Assembly: GCF_017832975.1 (NCBI RefSeq)
Contig: NZ_JAFIBI010000001.1
Coordinates: forward strand, 4,340,001 to 4,404,000
DNA length: 64,000 nucleotides
Direction: 5' to 3'
Source: Arthrobacter sp. PvP023
GTDB taxonomy: Bacteria > Actinomycetota > Actinomycetes > Actinomycetales > Micrococcaceae
Shown: in pieces, positions 24,742 through 32,695 of the stretch
Numbering within the stretch: the first letter of the stretch is position 1
Layout of the letters: the number at the start of each line of letters is the position of its first letter
Made by a program: the position numbers and the translations under genes
The notes under the pieces: generated by a model
What the model saw: only the letters and a program-made list of their open reading frames with translations
Database searches by the model: none
Told to the model about the DNA's origin: nothing

Positions 24742-24814
24742 TCGAGTTCGCCGGAAACGCGCGAACTCGCCGGAGCCTTCCGGCGAACTCGCAGGTTTCC
24801 GGCGACTTCGGCGG
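24742..24814. repeat. Family 3 palindromic repeat, right copy
   Basis: Direct-orientation partner of 23649-23720. It contains TTCGCCGGAA and TTCCGGCGAA arms able to form a hairpin. It lies between the DUF559 gene and the convergent queuosine-precursor transporter gene. Confidence 0.75.
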
Positions 24815-24846
24815 CGCTGGCCGAGCGGGGCTGGCGGCTTCGGGCC

Positions 24847-25542
24847 CTACGCGCCGTAGCTCGGTTCGCGCTTCTTGATCCAGCCGATGGCTGACGCAGT
24901 CACGGGCACAAAAAGGAACTCCACCAGGGTCTTGTAGAGGAAGCCCACCAGCACATAGTTCACGAAGCTTCCTGCGTCGGTGATGCCGATGACGGACGCC
25001 GCAATGCTGCAGAAGATGAGCGTGTCCACGAACTCACCGGCCACTGAGGAGCCCATGATCCGCGCCCACAGGGATTTCTCGCCCGTGCGGGCCTTCATCT
25101 TCACCAGGATCCAGGAGTTGATGGTCTGGCCGGCCAGGAACGCCAGCAGCGAAGCCAGGACGATCTGCGGAACCGGCCCCAGCGCGCCCTCGAGTGCGGC
25201 CTGCTTGGAGGCACCGAACTCGTCGTCGAAGCCGGGCAGCGCAATGATCACCCAGTAGCAGGCGGAGGCGAACACCGACAGGGCAAACGTGGTGACGATT
25301 GCCTTGCGCGCCACCTTGAACCCGTAGACCTCGCTGATGACGTCGCCCAGGATGTAGGCCAGCGGAAAGAGGAAGAAGCCGCCGTCGGTGATGATCGGGC
25401 CGATCGCCACGCCCTTTGATGCCCCGATGTTGGACAGGATCAGCACCACCGCCATGACGGCCAGCAGGATGCCGAAATAGGGGGAACCGATCGAGGCGAA
25501 TTTCGGCGCCGCGGAGGCGGGGAAAGTCTTGGCGGAAGTCAT
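24847..25542 (-). CDS. Queuosine precursor transporter (YhhQ/VUT family)
   Basis: 231 residues with about six membrane segments. Family features are YFGILLAVMAVVLILSNI, FPLAYILGDVISEVYGFKVA (the hallmark GD..EVYG motif), FLAGQTINSWILVKMK and VAGEFVDTLIFCSIA. The family imports preQ0/preQ1-type queuosine precursors. ATG 25542 (MTSAKTFPAS) was chosen over the longer open frame because the first 46 codons of that frame look non-coding. Together with tgt at 22335 it forms a queuosine salvage set; the two are convergent, not an operon. Confidence 0.9.
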   Translation of the reverse strand: MTSAKTFPASAAPKFASIGSPYFGILLAVMAVVLILSNIGASKGVAIGPIITDGGFFLFPLAYILGDVISEVYGFKVARKAIVTTFALSVFASACYWVIIALPGFDDEFGASKQAALEGALGPVPQIVLASLLAFLAGQTINSWILVKMKARTGEKSLWARIMGSSVAGEFVDTLIFCSIAASVIGITDAGSFVNYVLVGFLYKTLVEFLFVPVTASAIGWIKKREPSYGA

Positions 25543-25722
25543 GGGTGATCCATTCGGAGTGGTTCGCGCGGCTGCCCGGGAAAGTAGCGGAGGAGATCCG
25601 CCGCGGCGGCCGGCTGTATTAGCACTGGAAGGGTTCCCGCAGCGCCCTGCCGCCGGAACCGTGTTCCATTGTCGCACCACCGGGTGGGCGAGGTGCGACT
25701 GTTGCGCATTCGACAGCGCATT

Positions 25723-25766
25723 TGAACACGTTCAGTTTCCGTGCCACACTTCTTGAACACGTTCAA
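25723..25766. promoter_or_regulatory. Two TGAACACGTTCA operators upstream of tetR
   Basis: TGAACACGTTCA lies at 25723-25734 and again within TTGAACACGTTCAA (25753-25766), centres 31 bp apart (three helical turns). The second site fits the TnnAACnnGTTnnA pattern known for KstR-type TetR repressors. It lies 21 bp before the tetR start, implying autorepression. Confidence 0.7.
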
Positions 25767-25787
25767 AAAATGAAAGACGGCTATCCC

Positions 25788-26444
25788 ATGTCAAGCAAGA
25801 GCGAGCAGACCCGGCAGTTGGTGGCGGACGTGGCCCTGCGCATGTTCCGCGAGAACGGCTTCGAGAAGACCACCATGCGCGCCATCGCCACCGAGGCCGG
25901 AGTGTCCGTGGGGAACGCCTATTACTACTTCGCATCCAAGGACGAACTGGTCCAGGAGCTCTACGTCCAGGTCCAGGCCGAGCACGCGGCGAAGGCTGCC
26001 GAAGCCGTCGAGGGCATCAAGGACCTCAGCGGCAGGCTCAAGGCGACGCTGCACGCCGGACTCGACGCAATGGAGCCGTACCACCGCTTCGGCGCCGAAT
26101 TCATTGCCACGGCCATCCGGCCGACGTCGCCCGTTAACCCGTTCTCCGGCGAGTCCACGGCCGCCCGCGACGCCTCGCTGGCCATCTTCCGGAACATCGT
26201 GGACGGCGCAAGCCCGGCGGTTCCGAGGAAATTCCGCGCGGACCTTCCGGAACTGCTGTGGCTCGGCTACATGGGTGTGGCGCTCTTCTGGGTCTACGAC
26301 ACGTCGGCGGACCGGCGCCGCACCCGGAAGCTGGTCGACGGCGTGGCGCCGCTGATTGCACGCGGGCTTTCCCTCGCGAGGATCCCGGGCGTCAGCAAGG
26401 TCCTGGACGATGTCCTCAGCCTGAGCCGCATCGTCCGGGACTAG
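25788..26444 (+). CDS. TetR family transcriptional regulator
   Basis: 218 residues from ATG 25788. The HTH is canonical (TRQLVADVALRMFRENGFEK, then AGVSVGNAYYYFASKDELVQ). The C-terminal ligand domain ends with helices LLWLGYMGVALFWVYDTS and RRRTRKLVDGVAPLIARG. The longer in-frame TTG start at 25722 would read through both operators and is rejected. It is followed 53 nt later by a TIGR01777 epimerase and a small membrane protein, which it may control. The ligand is unknown; the operator resembles lipid- or steroid-responsive TetR sites. Confidence 0.9.
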   Translation: MSSKSEQTRQLVADVALRMFRENGFEKTTMRAIATEAGVSVGNAYYYFASKDELVQELYVQVQAEHAAKAAEAVEGIKDLSGRLKATLHAGLDAMEPYHRFGAEFIATAIRPTSPVNPFSGESTAARDASLAIFRNIVDGASPAVPRKFRADLPELLWLGYMGVALFWVYDTSADRRRTRKLVDGVAPLIARGLSLARIPGVSKVLDDVLSLSRIVRD

Positions 26445-26497
26445 CCGGGCACCAACAACGGCGGCAACCAGAGCCAGCAACGATCATTGGGGGAATC

Positions 26498-27403
26498 ATG
26501 AACAACAGAAAGACCGTGGTCCTGGCCGGCGCATCCGGCTTCATCGGCGGCTATTTCCGGACGCGCTTCGAGCAGGACGGCTGGCGGGTGCGGACCGTCG
26601 GCCGCACCTGCGCTGACACAGTCCGCTGGGGCGACGACGACGGACTCACCCGGGCACTTGACGGTGCCGAACTGCTGGTGAACCTCGCCGGACGTTCGGT
26701 GGACTGCCGCTACAGCCAACGGAACAAGGCGCGAATCCTGGACTCCCGGGTGTCCACGACGGCGGAACTTGGCCGCGCGGTGGCCCGCTGTTCCGCTCCC
26801 CCGGCGACCTGGCTCAACGCCAGCACCGGCACCATCTACCGCCACGCGGAAGACTCGCCCCAGTCGGAGCACGACGGCGAGCTGGGCCACGGGTTCTCCG
26901 TTGAGGTCGCCCGGGCCTGGGAGTCCGCCCTGGCCGCCGCCGAAACGCCCCTCACGCGCAGGGTCCCGCTCCGGATCTCCATCGTGCTCGGTCCGGGAGG
27001 CGGGGTGATGCGGCCTTTCGCGGCTCTCGCCAGGGTCGGCCTCGGCGGGCACATGGGCGGCGGCAGCCAGAAGTTCAGCTGGGTCCATGTGGAAGACCTC
27101 TACCGCAGCGCGCTGTTTGTACACCAGCGGACCGACCTCACTGGGCCGGTGAATGTGGCTTCGCCCGACGTCGTGGACAACCGGGAGCTGATGCGCCTGG
27201 TACGCCGGGCCCATGGCGTCCCGTTCGGCCTGCCCACGCCCGGCTGGCTGCTAGAGCTCGGCGCCGTGATGATCCGCACCGAGACCGAGCTGGTCCTCAA
27301 AAGCCGCTGGGTCCAGCCGCGGAAACTGCTGGACGCCGGCTTCATCTTCCGGCACGCCGAGCTGGGCAGGGCACTGCAGGACATCACCGGGCGCCGGGCA
27401 TGA
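26498..27403 (+). CDS. TIGR01777-family NAD-dependent epimerase/dehydratase
   Basis: 301 residues. The N-terminal Rossmann motif is VVLAGASGFIGGYF; typical TIGR01777 segments follow, such as LVNLAGRSVDCRY, the WLNASTGTIYRH strand and ISIVLGPGGGVMRPF. The C-terminus (GWLLELGAVMIRTETELVLK, SRWVQPRKLLDAGF) is the DUF1731-like tail of the family. Substrate unknown. SD GGGGGAA precedes ATG 26498. The stop overlaps the next start (ATGA), so the downstream membrane protein is translationally coupled. Confidence 0.9.
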   Translation: MNNRKTVVLAGASGFIGGYFRTRFEQDGWRVRTVGRTCADTVRWGDDDGLTRALDGAELLVNLAGRSVDCRYSQRNKARILDSRVSTTAELGRAVARCSAPPATWLNASTGTIYRHAEDSPQSEHDGELGHGFSVEVARAWESALAAAETPLTRRVPLRISIVLGPGGGVMRPFAALARVGLGGHMGGGSQKFSWVHVEDLYRSALFVHQRTDLTGPVNVASPDVVDNRELMRLVRRAHGVPFGLPTPGWLLELGAVMIRTETELVLKSRWVQPRKLLDAGFIFRHAELGRALQDITGRRA

Positions 27404-27831
27404 GCCGGCCGCGGCGTGTGGTGCTTGGCGCCGGCGCGGTGTGGCTCGGCATCCTCGTGACGCATGTGACGTTCTGCCTGGTTCTCGGCGCACGTGTGCA
27501 TCTGCTCAATTCCGGTGCGGTGTCCGGCGTCTGGTTCGCGGTAATGGCCCTGTTCGTCGGTGCAATCCCTGCGGTAGTCGTCGGCTGGGGCCTGGCCCTG
27601 CCCCTGGGCCTGCTAATGCGGCCGGTCGCAAGGCAGTGGCTGCATGTCGCTGCCTTCGGCATCCTGGGCCTTGCCCTGGGCATGCCTTTTGGAGGGTTCA
27701 ACTCTCCGCCGGACTTGTTCGCAGCGGCTGCGATGGGAACGTCGGCTGCGGTGGGCCGCCTTGCTGTTTGGAAGCTTGCCCGGCAGTCCGACGACAGCGG
27801 GTCGCCGGCACACGCACCCGACGTCCCGTAG
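27400..27831 (+). CDS. Small integral membrane protein
   Basis: 143 residues, unrecognised. Four hydrophobic stretches are visible: residues about 7-30, 38-56, 60-75 and 82-110, with a Gly/Ala-rich third to fourth segment (WLHVAAFGILGLALGMPFGG). The C-terminus is hydrophilic. It overlaps the epimerase stop by 4 nt and so belongs to the tetR-epimerase unit. No transport or catalytic motif is seen. Confidence 0.65.
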   Translation: MSRPRRVVLGAGAVWLGILVTHVTFCLVLGARVHLLNSGAVSGVWFAVMALFVGAIPAVVVGWGLALPLGLLMRPVARQWLHVAAFGILGLALGMPFGGFNSPPDLFAAAAMGTSAAVGRLAVWKLARQSDDSGSPAHAPDVP

Positions 27832-27899
27832 CCAGCCGTTCAGTCATATTGGTCATACGCACAATGCGGTGTTTTTAGGCGCGGTGGCAGTATGGGTGG

Positions 27900-28742
27900 A
27901 TGACTTCTGTTGCTGTTGACACGTATCCCGCCGTCGCCCTGACCATTGCCGGTTCCGAGGCGACGGGCGGTGCCGGTGCACAGGCTGACCTGAAGACTTT
28001 CCAGGAACTGGGTGTCTTTGGCATCGCCAACCTGACCTGCATCGTTTCCTTCAACCCGAACGACAACTGGAACCACCGTTTTGTACCGGTGGACCAGCAG
28101 GTTATCGCGGACCAGCTGGAGGCGACGACGGCGGCGTACGGCGCCGCGTCCGGCGCACCTTCCGTGCTGGACACCGTAAAGATCGGCATGCTGGGCAGCC
28201 CCGCCACGATTTCGACCGTGGCGTCCGCGCTGGCTGCCGGCGGGTTTGCCAACGTGGTGTTGGACCCGGTGCTGATCTGCAAGGGCCAGGAACCGGGCCA
28301 CGCGCTGGACACGGACGAGGCACTGAAGGCACAGATCCTGCCGCTGGCCACCTTTGTCACGCCCAACCATTTCGAAGCCGAGTCGCTGTCCGGCCTGGAA
28401 ATCACCGACGTCGAATCCCTCAAAGCGGCAGCCATCCGCATCCATGAGCTGAGCGGAGCCGCAGTGCTGGCCAAGGGCGGCGTGCGCCTGGCCGGGCCCG
28501 ACGCCGTCGACGTCTTTTACGACGGCGACATCCTGGAAATCCTCTCCGCCCCCAAGGTGGGCGAAGTAGCCGTATCCGGTGCCGGCTGTTCCCTTGCCGC
28601 CGCAGTGACCGCCGAGCTGGCCAAGGGCGCCACCCCGCTTGAGGCTGCCCGCACGGCGAAGGCTTTTGTGACGGCCGGGATCCACAACCGCGTGGCCTCG
28701 GGCGCCCCGTTCGACGCCCTCTGGCAGGGCGGCCCGCGCTAA
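27900..28742 (+). CDS. pdxK: Dual-cysteine pyridoxal/pyridoxine kinase (ThiD-like fold)
   Basis: 280 residues of the ribokinase fold. AGSEATGGAGAQADLKTFQE is the ThiD/PdxK substrate-binding region. The catalytic loop reads SGAGCS, with Cys230 where most kinases have Asp, and Cys127 lies in the lid segment LICKGQ. These two cysteines define the Gram-positive dual-cysteine (CC) pyridoxal kinases, so phosphorylation of pyridoxal, pyridoxine and hydroxymethylpyrimidine is likely, making PLP. CAGTAT ends 6 nt before ATG 27900, a possible leaderless start. A family 1 repeat hairpin follows the gene. Confidence 0.85.
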   Translation: MTSVAVDTYPAVALTIAGSEATGGAGAQADLKTFQELGVFGIANLTCIVSFNPNDNWNHRFVPVDQQVIADQLEATTAAYGAASGAPSVLDTVKIGMLGSPATISTVASALAAGGFANVVLDPVLICKGQEPGHALDTDEALKAQILPLATFVTPNHFEAESLSGLEITDVESLKAAAIRIHELSGAAVLAKGGVRLAGPDAVDVFYDGDILEILSAPKVGEVAVSGAGCSLAAAVTAELAKGATPLEAARTAKAFVTAGIHNRVASGAPFDALWQGGPR

Positions 28743-28760
28743 CCCCCGCCCGCGCTCACG

Positions 28761-28865
28761 ACGCTCTCTCACTTCTGGCGCGAAAATCCAGGACGCTCTC
28801 TCACTTTCCTCAAGAAAGTGAGAGAGCGTCCTGTTGTAAGCGGCAGGATCTGAGAGAGCTTCCGG
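28761..28865. repeat. Family 1 palindromic repeat cluster, locus B
   Basis: ACGCTCTCTCACTT at 28761-28774, then an 18-bp perfect inverted repeat (28791-28808 with 28814-28831, 5-nt loop), then a degenerate inverted copy (GAGAGAGCTTCC) reaching 28865. The cluster fills the gap between the convergent pdxK and serpin genes and probably acts as a shared terminator. Confidence 0.9.
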
Positions 28866-30137
28866 CTAGGAACGGGGGTCGGCCACCGTCCCCATGAAGA
28901 GCGGCAGCCCGGTGTCGACGTGCACAATCTCATAGTGGAACGGCCGGTCGAACGTGATGGTCCGTTCAGGCTGCGGCGGCGCACTGGTGACAGCTCCGTT
29001 GATCTGCGTGACAGCCGCGGCAACCGTGCCCTTTTCCGCGACCGTGATGTTGGCAGCCTGGGCGGCCTGGGTGATCATCATCCTGGGCTGAATGTTGTTG
29101 AAATCCTCCGTGGTGGTGAGGGTCTTCCGTAGCCCGAGTGATTCGAAGACCTTCACCAGGTCGAAACTGCATTTGTGGTCCCAGCGCGGCAGCTGGATCT
29201 GCACGGTCTCCAGCGGTGCGCTGTCCAGCGTGTCCGCGATGTCCGTGAGCTCCTCAGCACCGAATGCGATGTCCGCGCCTGCGTCCGGAAGGACCAGCCG
29301 CATGAGGAAACCGTCGGCGTAAGGCAGGTCCACGCCCTGCCAGCCAGCCCCTTGCGCGTATTTCATCTCCAGCTCGTTGTGCATTGCCAGGGCGTCGATC
29401 TTCTCGCCGGCGGCCGTCGTGAAGGGCAGGTCCGAGGTGTCGTTCGGATCAAACGGCACGCTCCAGGCGGACGCGAAGTACAGGGAGTTGAGCAGGCTGA
29501 ACGTATTGTCGCGATCGTACTTTGCGGGGGCCTCCTTGATCCGGCCACCCGTGTTCCTGTTCACCCAGGCATCGATGGCCGGCTTCGTTGCACCTTCGTT
29601 GCTGAAATCCACGGGATAGACGCCGGTTCCATAGTGCCGGGCCAGTGTGTCCAGGAAGGGCTTCCCTGTGGGGACCCCCTTGTCCACAAACAGGCCGTTG
29701 GCGGCGTGCATCACGGGCTTCCGCGGCGGGTTGTCCTCATCCACGGAGCCGGGGTCGCCGTCGAACTTCCCGAGTGAGCTGAGCAGCGCGTTCATGGCTT
29801 CGTCGCGATGTTCCGCGGGAAGCATCAGGACGCTGTCCATCTCAGCGGCCGTCTCGCCGGATGCCCCGGCGCGGAGCATGGCGAGGGCAATCAGCAGGCT
29901 CCCGGGCGAGGACACCACGTTGCCTTTGGAGCCGTCGCCGCCGTCGGCCAGCAGGGCTTCGCCGAGCCCGAAAGCGGAGGCCCGGAAGGAGCGCAGTTCA
30001 GCGGCATATGCTGCGCCGTCCACCGAAACCCGTTCCACGCCGTCGGCCTTCAGGAGCTCCGGAGAGGACGCCGAACATGCGGTGAGCGCCACCAGGGCAC
30101 CTGCCGTCGCCAGCCGGGCCACGCGGTACGTTTTCAT
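28866..30137 (-). CDS. Serpin-family protease inhibitor, predicted lipoprotein
   Basis: 423 residues. A lipoprotein signal (basic start, ALVALTA, lipobox Cys21) predicts surface anchoring. Serpin core features: NVVSSPGSLLIALAMLRAGA near residue 75, LLNSLYFASAWSVPFDP at 214, and the C-terminal DRPFHYEIVHVDTGLPLFMG. The hinge EKGTVAAAVT (368-377) has the small P14-P10 residues of inhibitory serpins, placing the scissile bond near Val383-Thr384, which would suit an elastase-like protease. SD GGGGGAAA precedes ATG 30137. The gene is monocistronic. The target protease is unknown. Confidence 0.9.
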   Translation of the reverse strand: MKTYRVARLATAGALVALTACSASSPELLKADGVERVSVDGAAYAAELRSFRASAFGLGEALLADGGDGSKGNVVSSPGSLLIALAMLRAGASGETAAEMDSVLMLPAEHRDEAMNALLSSLGKFDGDPGSVDEDNPPRKPVMHAANGLFVDKGVPTGKPFLDTLARHYGTGVYPVDFSNEGATKPAIDAWVNRNTGGRIKEAPAKYDRDNTFSLLNSLYFASAWSVPFDPNDTSDLPFTTAAGEKIDALAMHNELEMKYAQGAGWQGVDLPYADGFLMRLVLPDAGADIAFGAEELTDIADTLDSAPLETVQIQLPRWDHKCSFDLVKVFESLGLRKTLTTTEDFNNIQPRMMITQAAQAANITVAEKGTVAAAVTQINGAVTSAPPQPERTITFDRPFHYEIVHVDTGLPLFMGTVADPRS

Positions 30138-30294
30138 GTTTCCCCCTTGGACTGCCCCTTGGACGGGCCGTGCAGGCCCCTTGGCACGCCGGCTTCTGCC
30201 GAGCTCGTCCTGCCTCTTTCAGTCAACCAGCCTGCCCGCCGCAGAACGATGCCCGCAGGGTTACGGTTTGCCGTCGTTTTGGTCTCGCACGGCG

Positions 30295-30339
30295 ACGCTC
30301 TCCCACTTGTCGCAACGTTTTCAGCAACGCTCTCTCACT
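30295..30339. repeat. Family 1 repeat copies, locus C
   Basis: Two direct copies, ACGCTCTCCCACTT (30295-30308, one mismatch) and ACGCTCTCTCACT (30327-30339), lie between the serpin promoter region and the decayed DUF1801 gene. No inverted partner is present, unlike the other loci. Confidence 0.75.
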
Positions 30340-30382
30340 GCGGGCACCGGCGTACCCTCGTGAGATGACGAAGGAGCGGTGA

Positions 30383-30577
30383 ATGGCACAGCATTTCGAC
30401 AACGTTGACGAGTACATTGCGTCGTTTCCGGCCGAGGTACAGGGCGCACTTCAGGAAATCCGGCGCAGGTGCCATGAGGCCGTCCCGGAGTCCGGCGAGA
30501 CGAGGCCTTCGAAGCGGCGATCGCGCCGTACCGGGCAGCCAAGGGAACACTTCCTTCTGGGCAAGCCGGTCCCGTAA
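30383..30577 (+). pseudogene. Decayed DUF1801 gene (internal deletion and frameshifts)
   Basis: The first 30 codons read MAQHFDNVDEYIASFPAEVQ..EIRRRCHEAVPE, the typical N-terminus of DUF1801 proteins (usually about 115 residues). The family's middle section is missing. Just after, a second frame reads DEAFEAAIAPYRAAKGT, matching the family's C-terminal helix. The last codons return to the first frame with FLLGKPVP, like the family's FPLDKPIP, before a stop. So there is a deletion of roughly 35-40 codons plus two compensating frame changes. It is flanked by family 1 repeat copies upstream. Confidence 0.75.
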
Positions 30578-30608
30578 CCTACCGCTTACGGAACCTGGCG
30601 CCGCAAAC

Positions 30609-32357
30609 CTACCGCCGCGGGATGTTGCGCAGGTTGCTCCGGGCCATGCTCACGGCCTCGCCGGCGCCGCGGTTCAGGACCACCTTCGACATGGCGGTCG
30701 CGAAGCCAAGGACCTGCGAGCCGGTGATTTTCGGCGGGATCGACAGCGCCTTCGGATCCGTGATGAGCTCCACCAGAGACGGTCCGGGGTGGGCGAAGGC
30801 CTCCCGGTAGGCGTCCTCGATCCGGGCAGGATCGGTCACCCGGACAGCGTGGAAGCCAAGCGCGCGGGCGACGGCGGCGTAATCGGCGTCGGGCACGTCA
30901 ACGCCGAAATCGGGAAGCCCGTCCACAAGCATCTCAAGTTTGACCATGCCCAGCGTGGAGTTGTTGAAGACCACCACGTTCACCGGCAGCCGGTGTGCCG
31001 CAACGGTGACGAGTTCGCCCAACAGCATGGACAGGCCGCCGTCCCCGGACACCGAGATGACCTGCCGGCCGGGGTACGCCAGCTGTGCGCCGATGGCGTG
31101 CGGCAGGGCGTTGGCCATGGAGCCGTGCAGGAAAGACCCAATCAGCCGCCGCGTGCCCAGCGGGTTGATGTAGCGGGCCGTCCAGACGTTGCACATGCCC
31201 GTGTCCGCGGTGAAGATCGCGTCCTCCGCAGCTATCTGGTCCAGCAGCGAGGCCGCGTATTCCGGGTGGATGGGCTGCTTCTTCTCCACCTTGCGGGTGT
31301 AGGCGCCCACGGCCTTGTTCATCAGCCGGTCGTGCTTCTTGAGCATCTGGTCCAGGAACCGGCGGCTCTTCTTCCGCGCTAGCAAGGGCATGAGCGCCGA
31401 GAGCGTGGGCAGCACGTCGCCATGGACGGCGATGTCGACGTCGGTCCGCCTCCCCAGCTTGTGGGCGGCGCTGTCCACCTGGGCCGTCCGGGTGCCGGGA
31501 AGGAACTGGTCGTACGGAAAGTCGGTGCCGAGCAGGATCAGCAGGTCTGCGTCCTCGATGCCCTCCGCCGCGGCGCCGTAACCGAGCAGGCCCGTCATGC
31601 CGATGTCGTACGGGTTGTCGTACTGCATGAAGTCCTTACCCCGCAGCGAGTGGCCGATCGGGGCGCCGATGAGTTCCGCGAGGGCCACCACTTCATCGTG
31701 GGCGCCCTGCGTTCCCGCGCCGGCAAAGATGGCGACCTTCTCCGCCGCGTTGATGGCATCCGCAAGCTCCCGGACGCTCGCGGCATCCGGAGTGAGCGTG
31801 GCGCGCCGGAACGTCGCGGGCAACGGCGTTTCGCCGGTGGCCTCCAGGCCGGCGATATCGCCGGGCAGGGTCACGACGGCGACTCCCCCGAGCCCGACGG
31901 CGTGCTGGATGGCGCTGTGCATCACGCGCGGTGCCTGCTCTGCCGTGCTGACGAGTTCCGAGTACACCGAGCATTCATTGAAGAGCCGGTCCGGATGGGT
32001 TTCCTGGAAGTAGCCGCTGCCGATCTGCTTGCTCGGAATGTGCGAGGCGATGGCCAGCACCGGCGCGCCCGAGCGGTTGGCATCGTACAGGCCGTTGATC
32101 AGGTGCAGGTTGCCGGGTCCGCACGATCCGGCACAAACGGCGAGCTTTCCGGTCAGCTGTGCTTCCGCTGCAGCGGCGAAGGCGGCTGCTTCCTCGTGCC
32201 GGACGTGGATCCAGTCGATGCCGCCTTGCTCGGAGCCGCCCGTCTTGCGGACGGCGTCGACAATCGGGTTGAGGCTGTCGCCCACGATGCCGTAGATTCG
32301 CTGCACACCGGCAGCCTGGAGTTGTTCAATGAGCTGGCTGGCGAGTTCCTTGGCCAT
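30609..32357 (-). CDS. poxB: Pyruvate oxidase/pyruvate:quinone oxidoreductase (PoxB-like)
   Basis: 582 residues of the TPP enzyme family. The N-terminal PYR domain has HVRHEEAAAFAAAAEAQLTG with the catalytic glutamate; a central FAD-binding domain follows; the C-terminal PP domain carries GDGGLSMLLGELVTV..FNN, the TPP/Mg motif. It oxidatively decarboxylates pyruvate to acetate and CO2 with electrons to the quinone pool. The C-terminal MARSNLRNIPRR resembles the membrane-binding tail of PoxB. Acetate made here would feed the glyoxylate shunt encoded 7 kb away. SD GGGAG precedes ATG 32357. A TATATT (32406-32401) is a candidate -10. Confidence 0.9.
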   Translation of the reverse strand: MAKELASQLIEQLQAAGVQRIYGIVGDSLNPIVDAVRKTGGSEQGGIDWIHVRHEEAAAFAAAAEAQLTGKLAVCAGSCGPGNLHLINGLYDANRSGAPVLAIASHIPSKQIGSGYFQETHPDRLFNECSVYSELVSTAEQAPRVMHSAIQHAVGLGGVAVVTLPGDIAGLEATGETPLPATFRRATLTPDAASVRELADAINAAEKVAIFAGAGTQGAHDEVVALAELIGAPIGHSLRGKDFMQYDNPYDIGMTGLLGYGAAAEGIEDADLLILLGTDFPYDQFLPGTRTAQVDSAAHKLGRRTDVDIAVHGDVLPTLSALMPLLARKKSRRFLDQMLKKHDRLMNKAVGAYTRKVEKKQPIHPEYAASLLDQIAAEDAIFTADTGMCNVWTARYINPLGTRRLIGSFLHGSMANALPHAIGAQLAYPGRQVISVSGDGGLSMLLGELVTVAAHRLPVNVVVFNNSTLGMVKLEMLVDGLPDFGVDVPDADYAAVARALGFHAVRVTDPARIEDAYREAFAHPGPSLVELITDPKALSIPPKITGSQVLGFATAMSKVVLNRGAGEAVSMARSNLRNIPRR

Positions 32358-32487
32358 GAGTGCACACTCCCGCGATCAGGTTTGATGAGCTGACAGGGCC
32401 AATATAGTCGGCCCGCCTTGGGGCGCCTCCCAGGTTTTGGACGAGGACGACGACGGCGGCCCGCCCGCCCCGGGCCTCTCCCGGCCG

Positions 32488-32591
32488 AACGCTCTCTCAC
32501 TAAATGCAAGAAATCCCGGCACGCTCTCTCACTTTCCCGAAGAAAGTGAGAGAGCGTCCCGGGATTTGCCACAGGATCTGAGAGAGCGTCC
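32488..32591. repeat. Family 1 palindromic repeat cluster, locus D
   Basis: One direct copy at 32488-32501, then an inverted repeat with 26-bp arms and one mismatch (32511-32536 with 32542-32567, loop CCGAA), then a degenerate inverted copy at 32576-32591. It sits in the 338-bp gap 32358-32695, downstream of the permease gene and upstream of poxB. Besides this cluster and the poxB promoter, nothing else was recognised in that gap. Confidence 0.9.
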
Positions 32592-32695
32592 TGGGGCGGT
32601 GAGGGGGCGACGGCGGGTGGGCACCCGCCGTCGTACTTTCACCGATGCCGCGCTTTCGCTGCCGCATGGGCTTTCACCGCCGAACTCCAAGCGGA

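Noticed and set aside
25722..25787. Upstream TTG start for the TetR gene at 25722
   Set aside because: It would translate through two perfect operator palindromes and adds residues unlike any TetR N-terminus.
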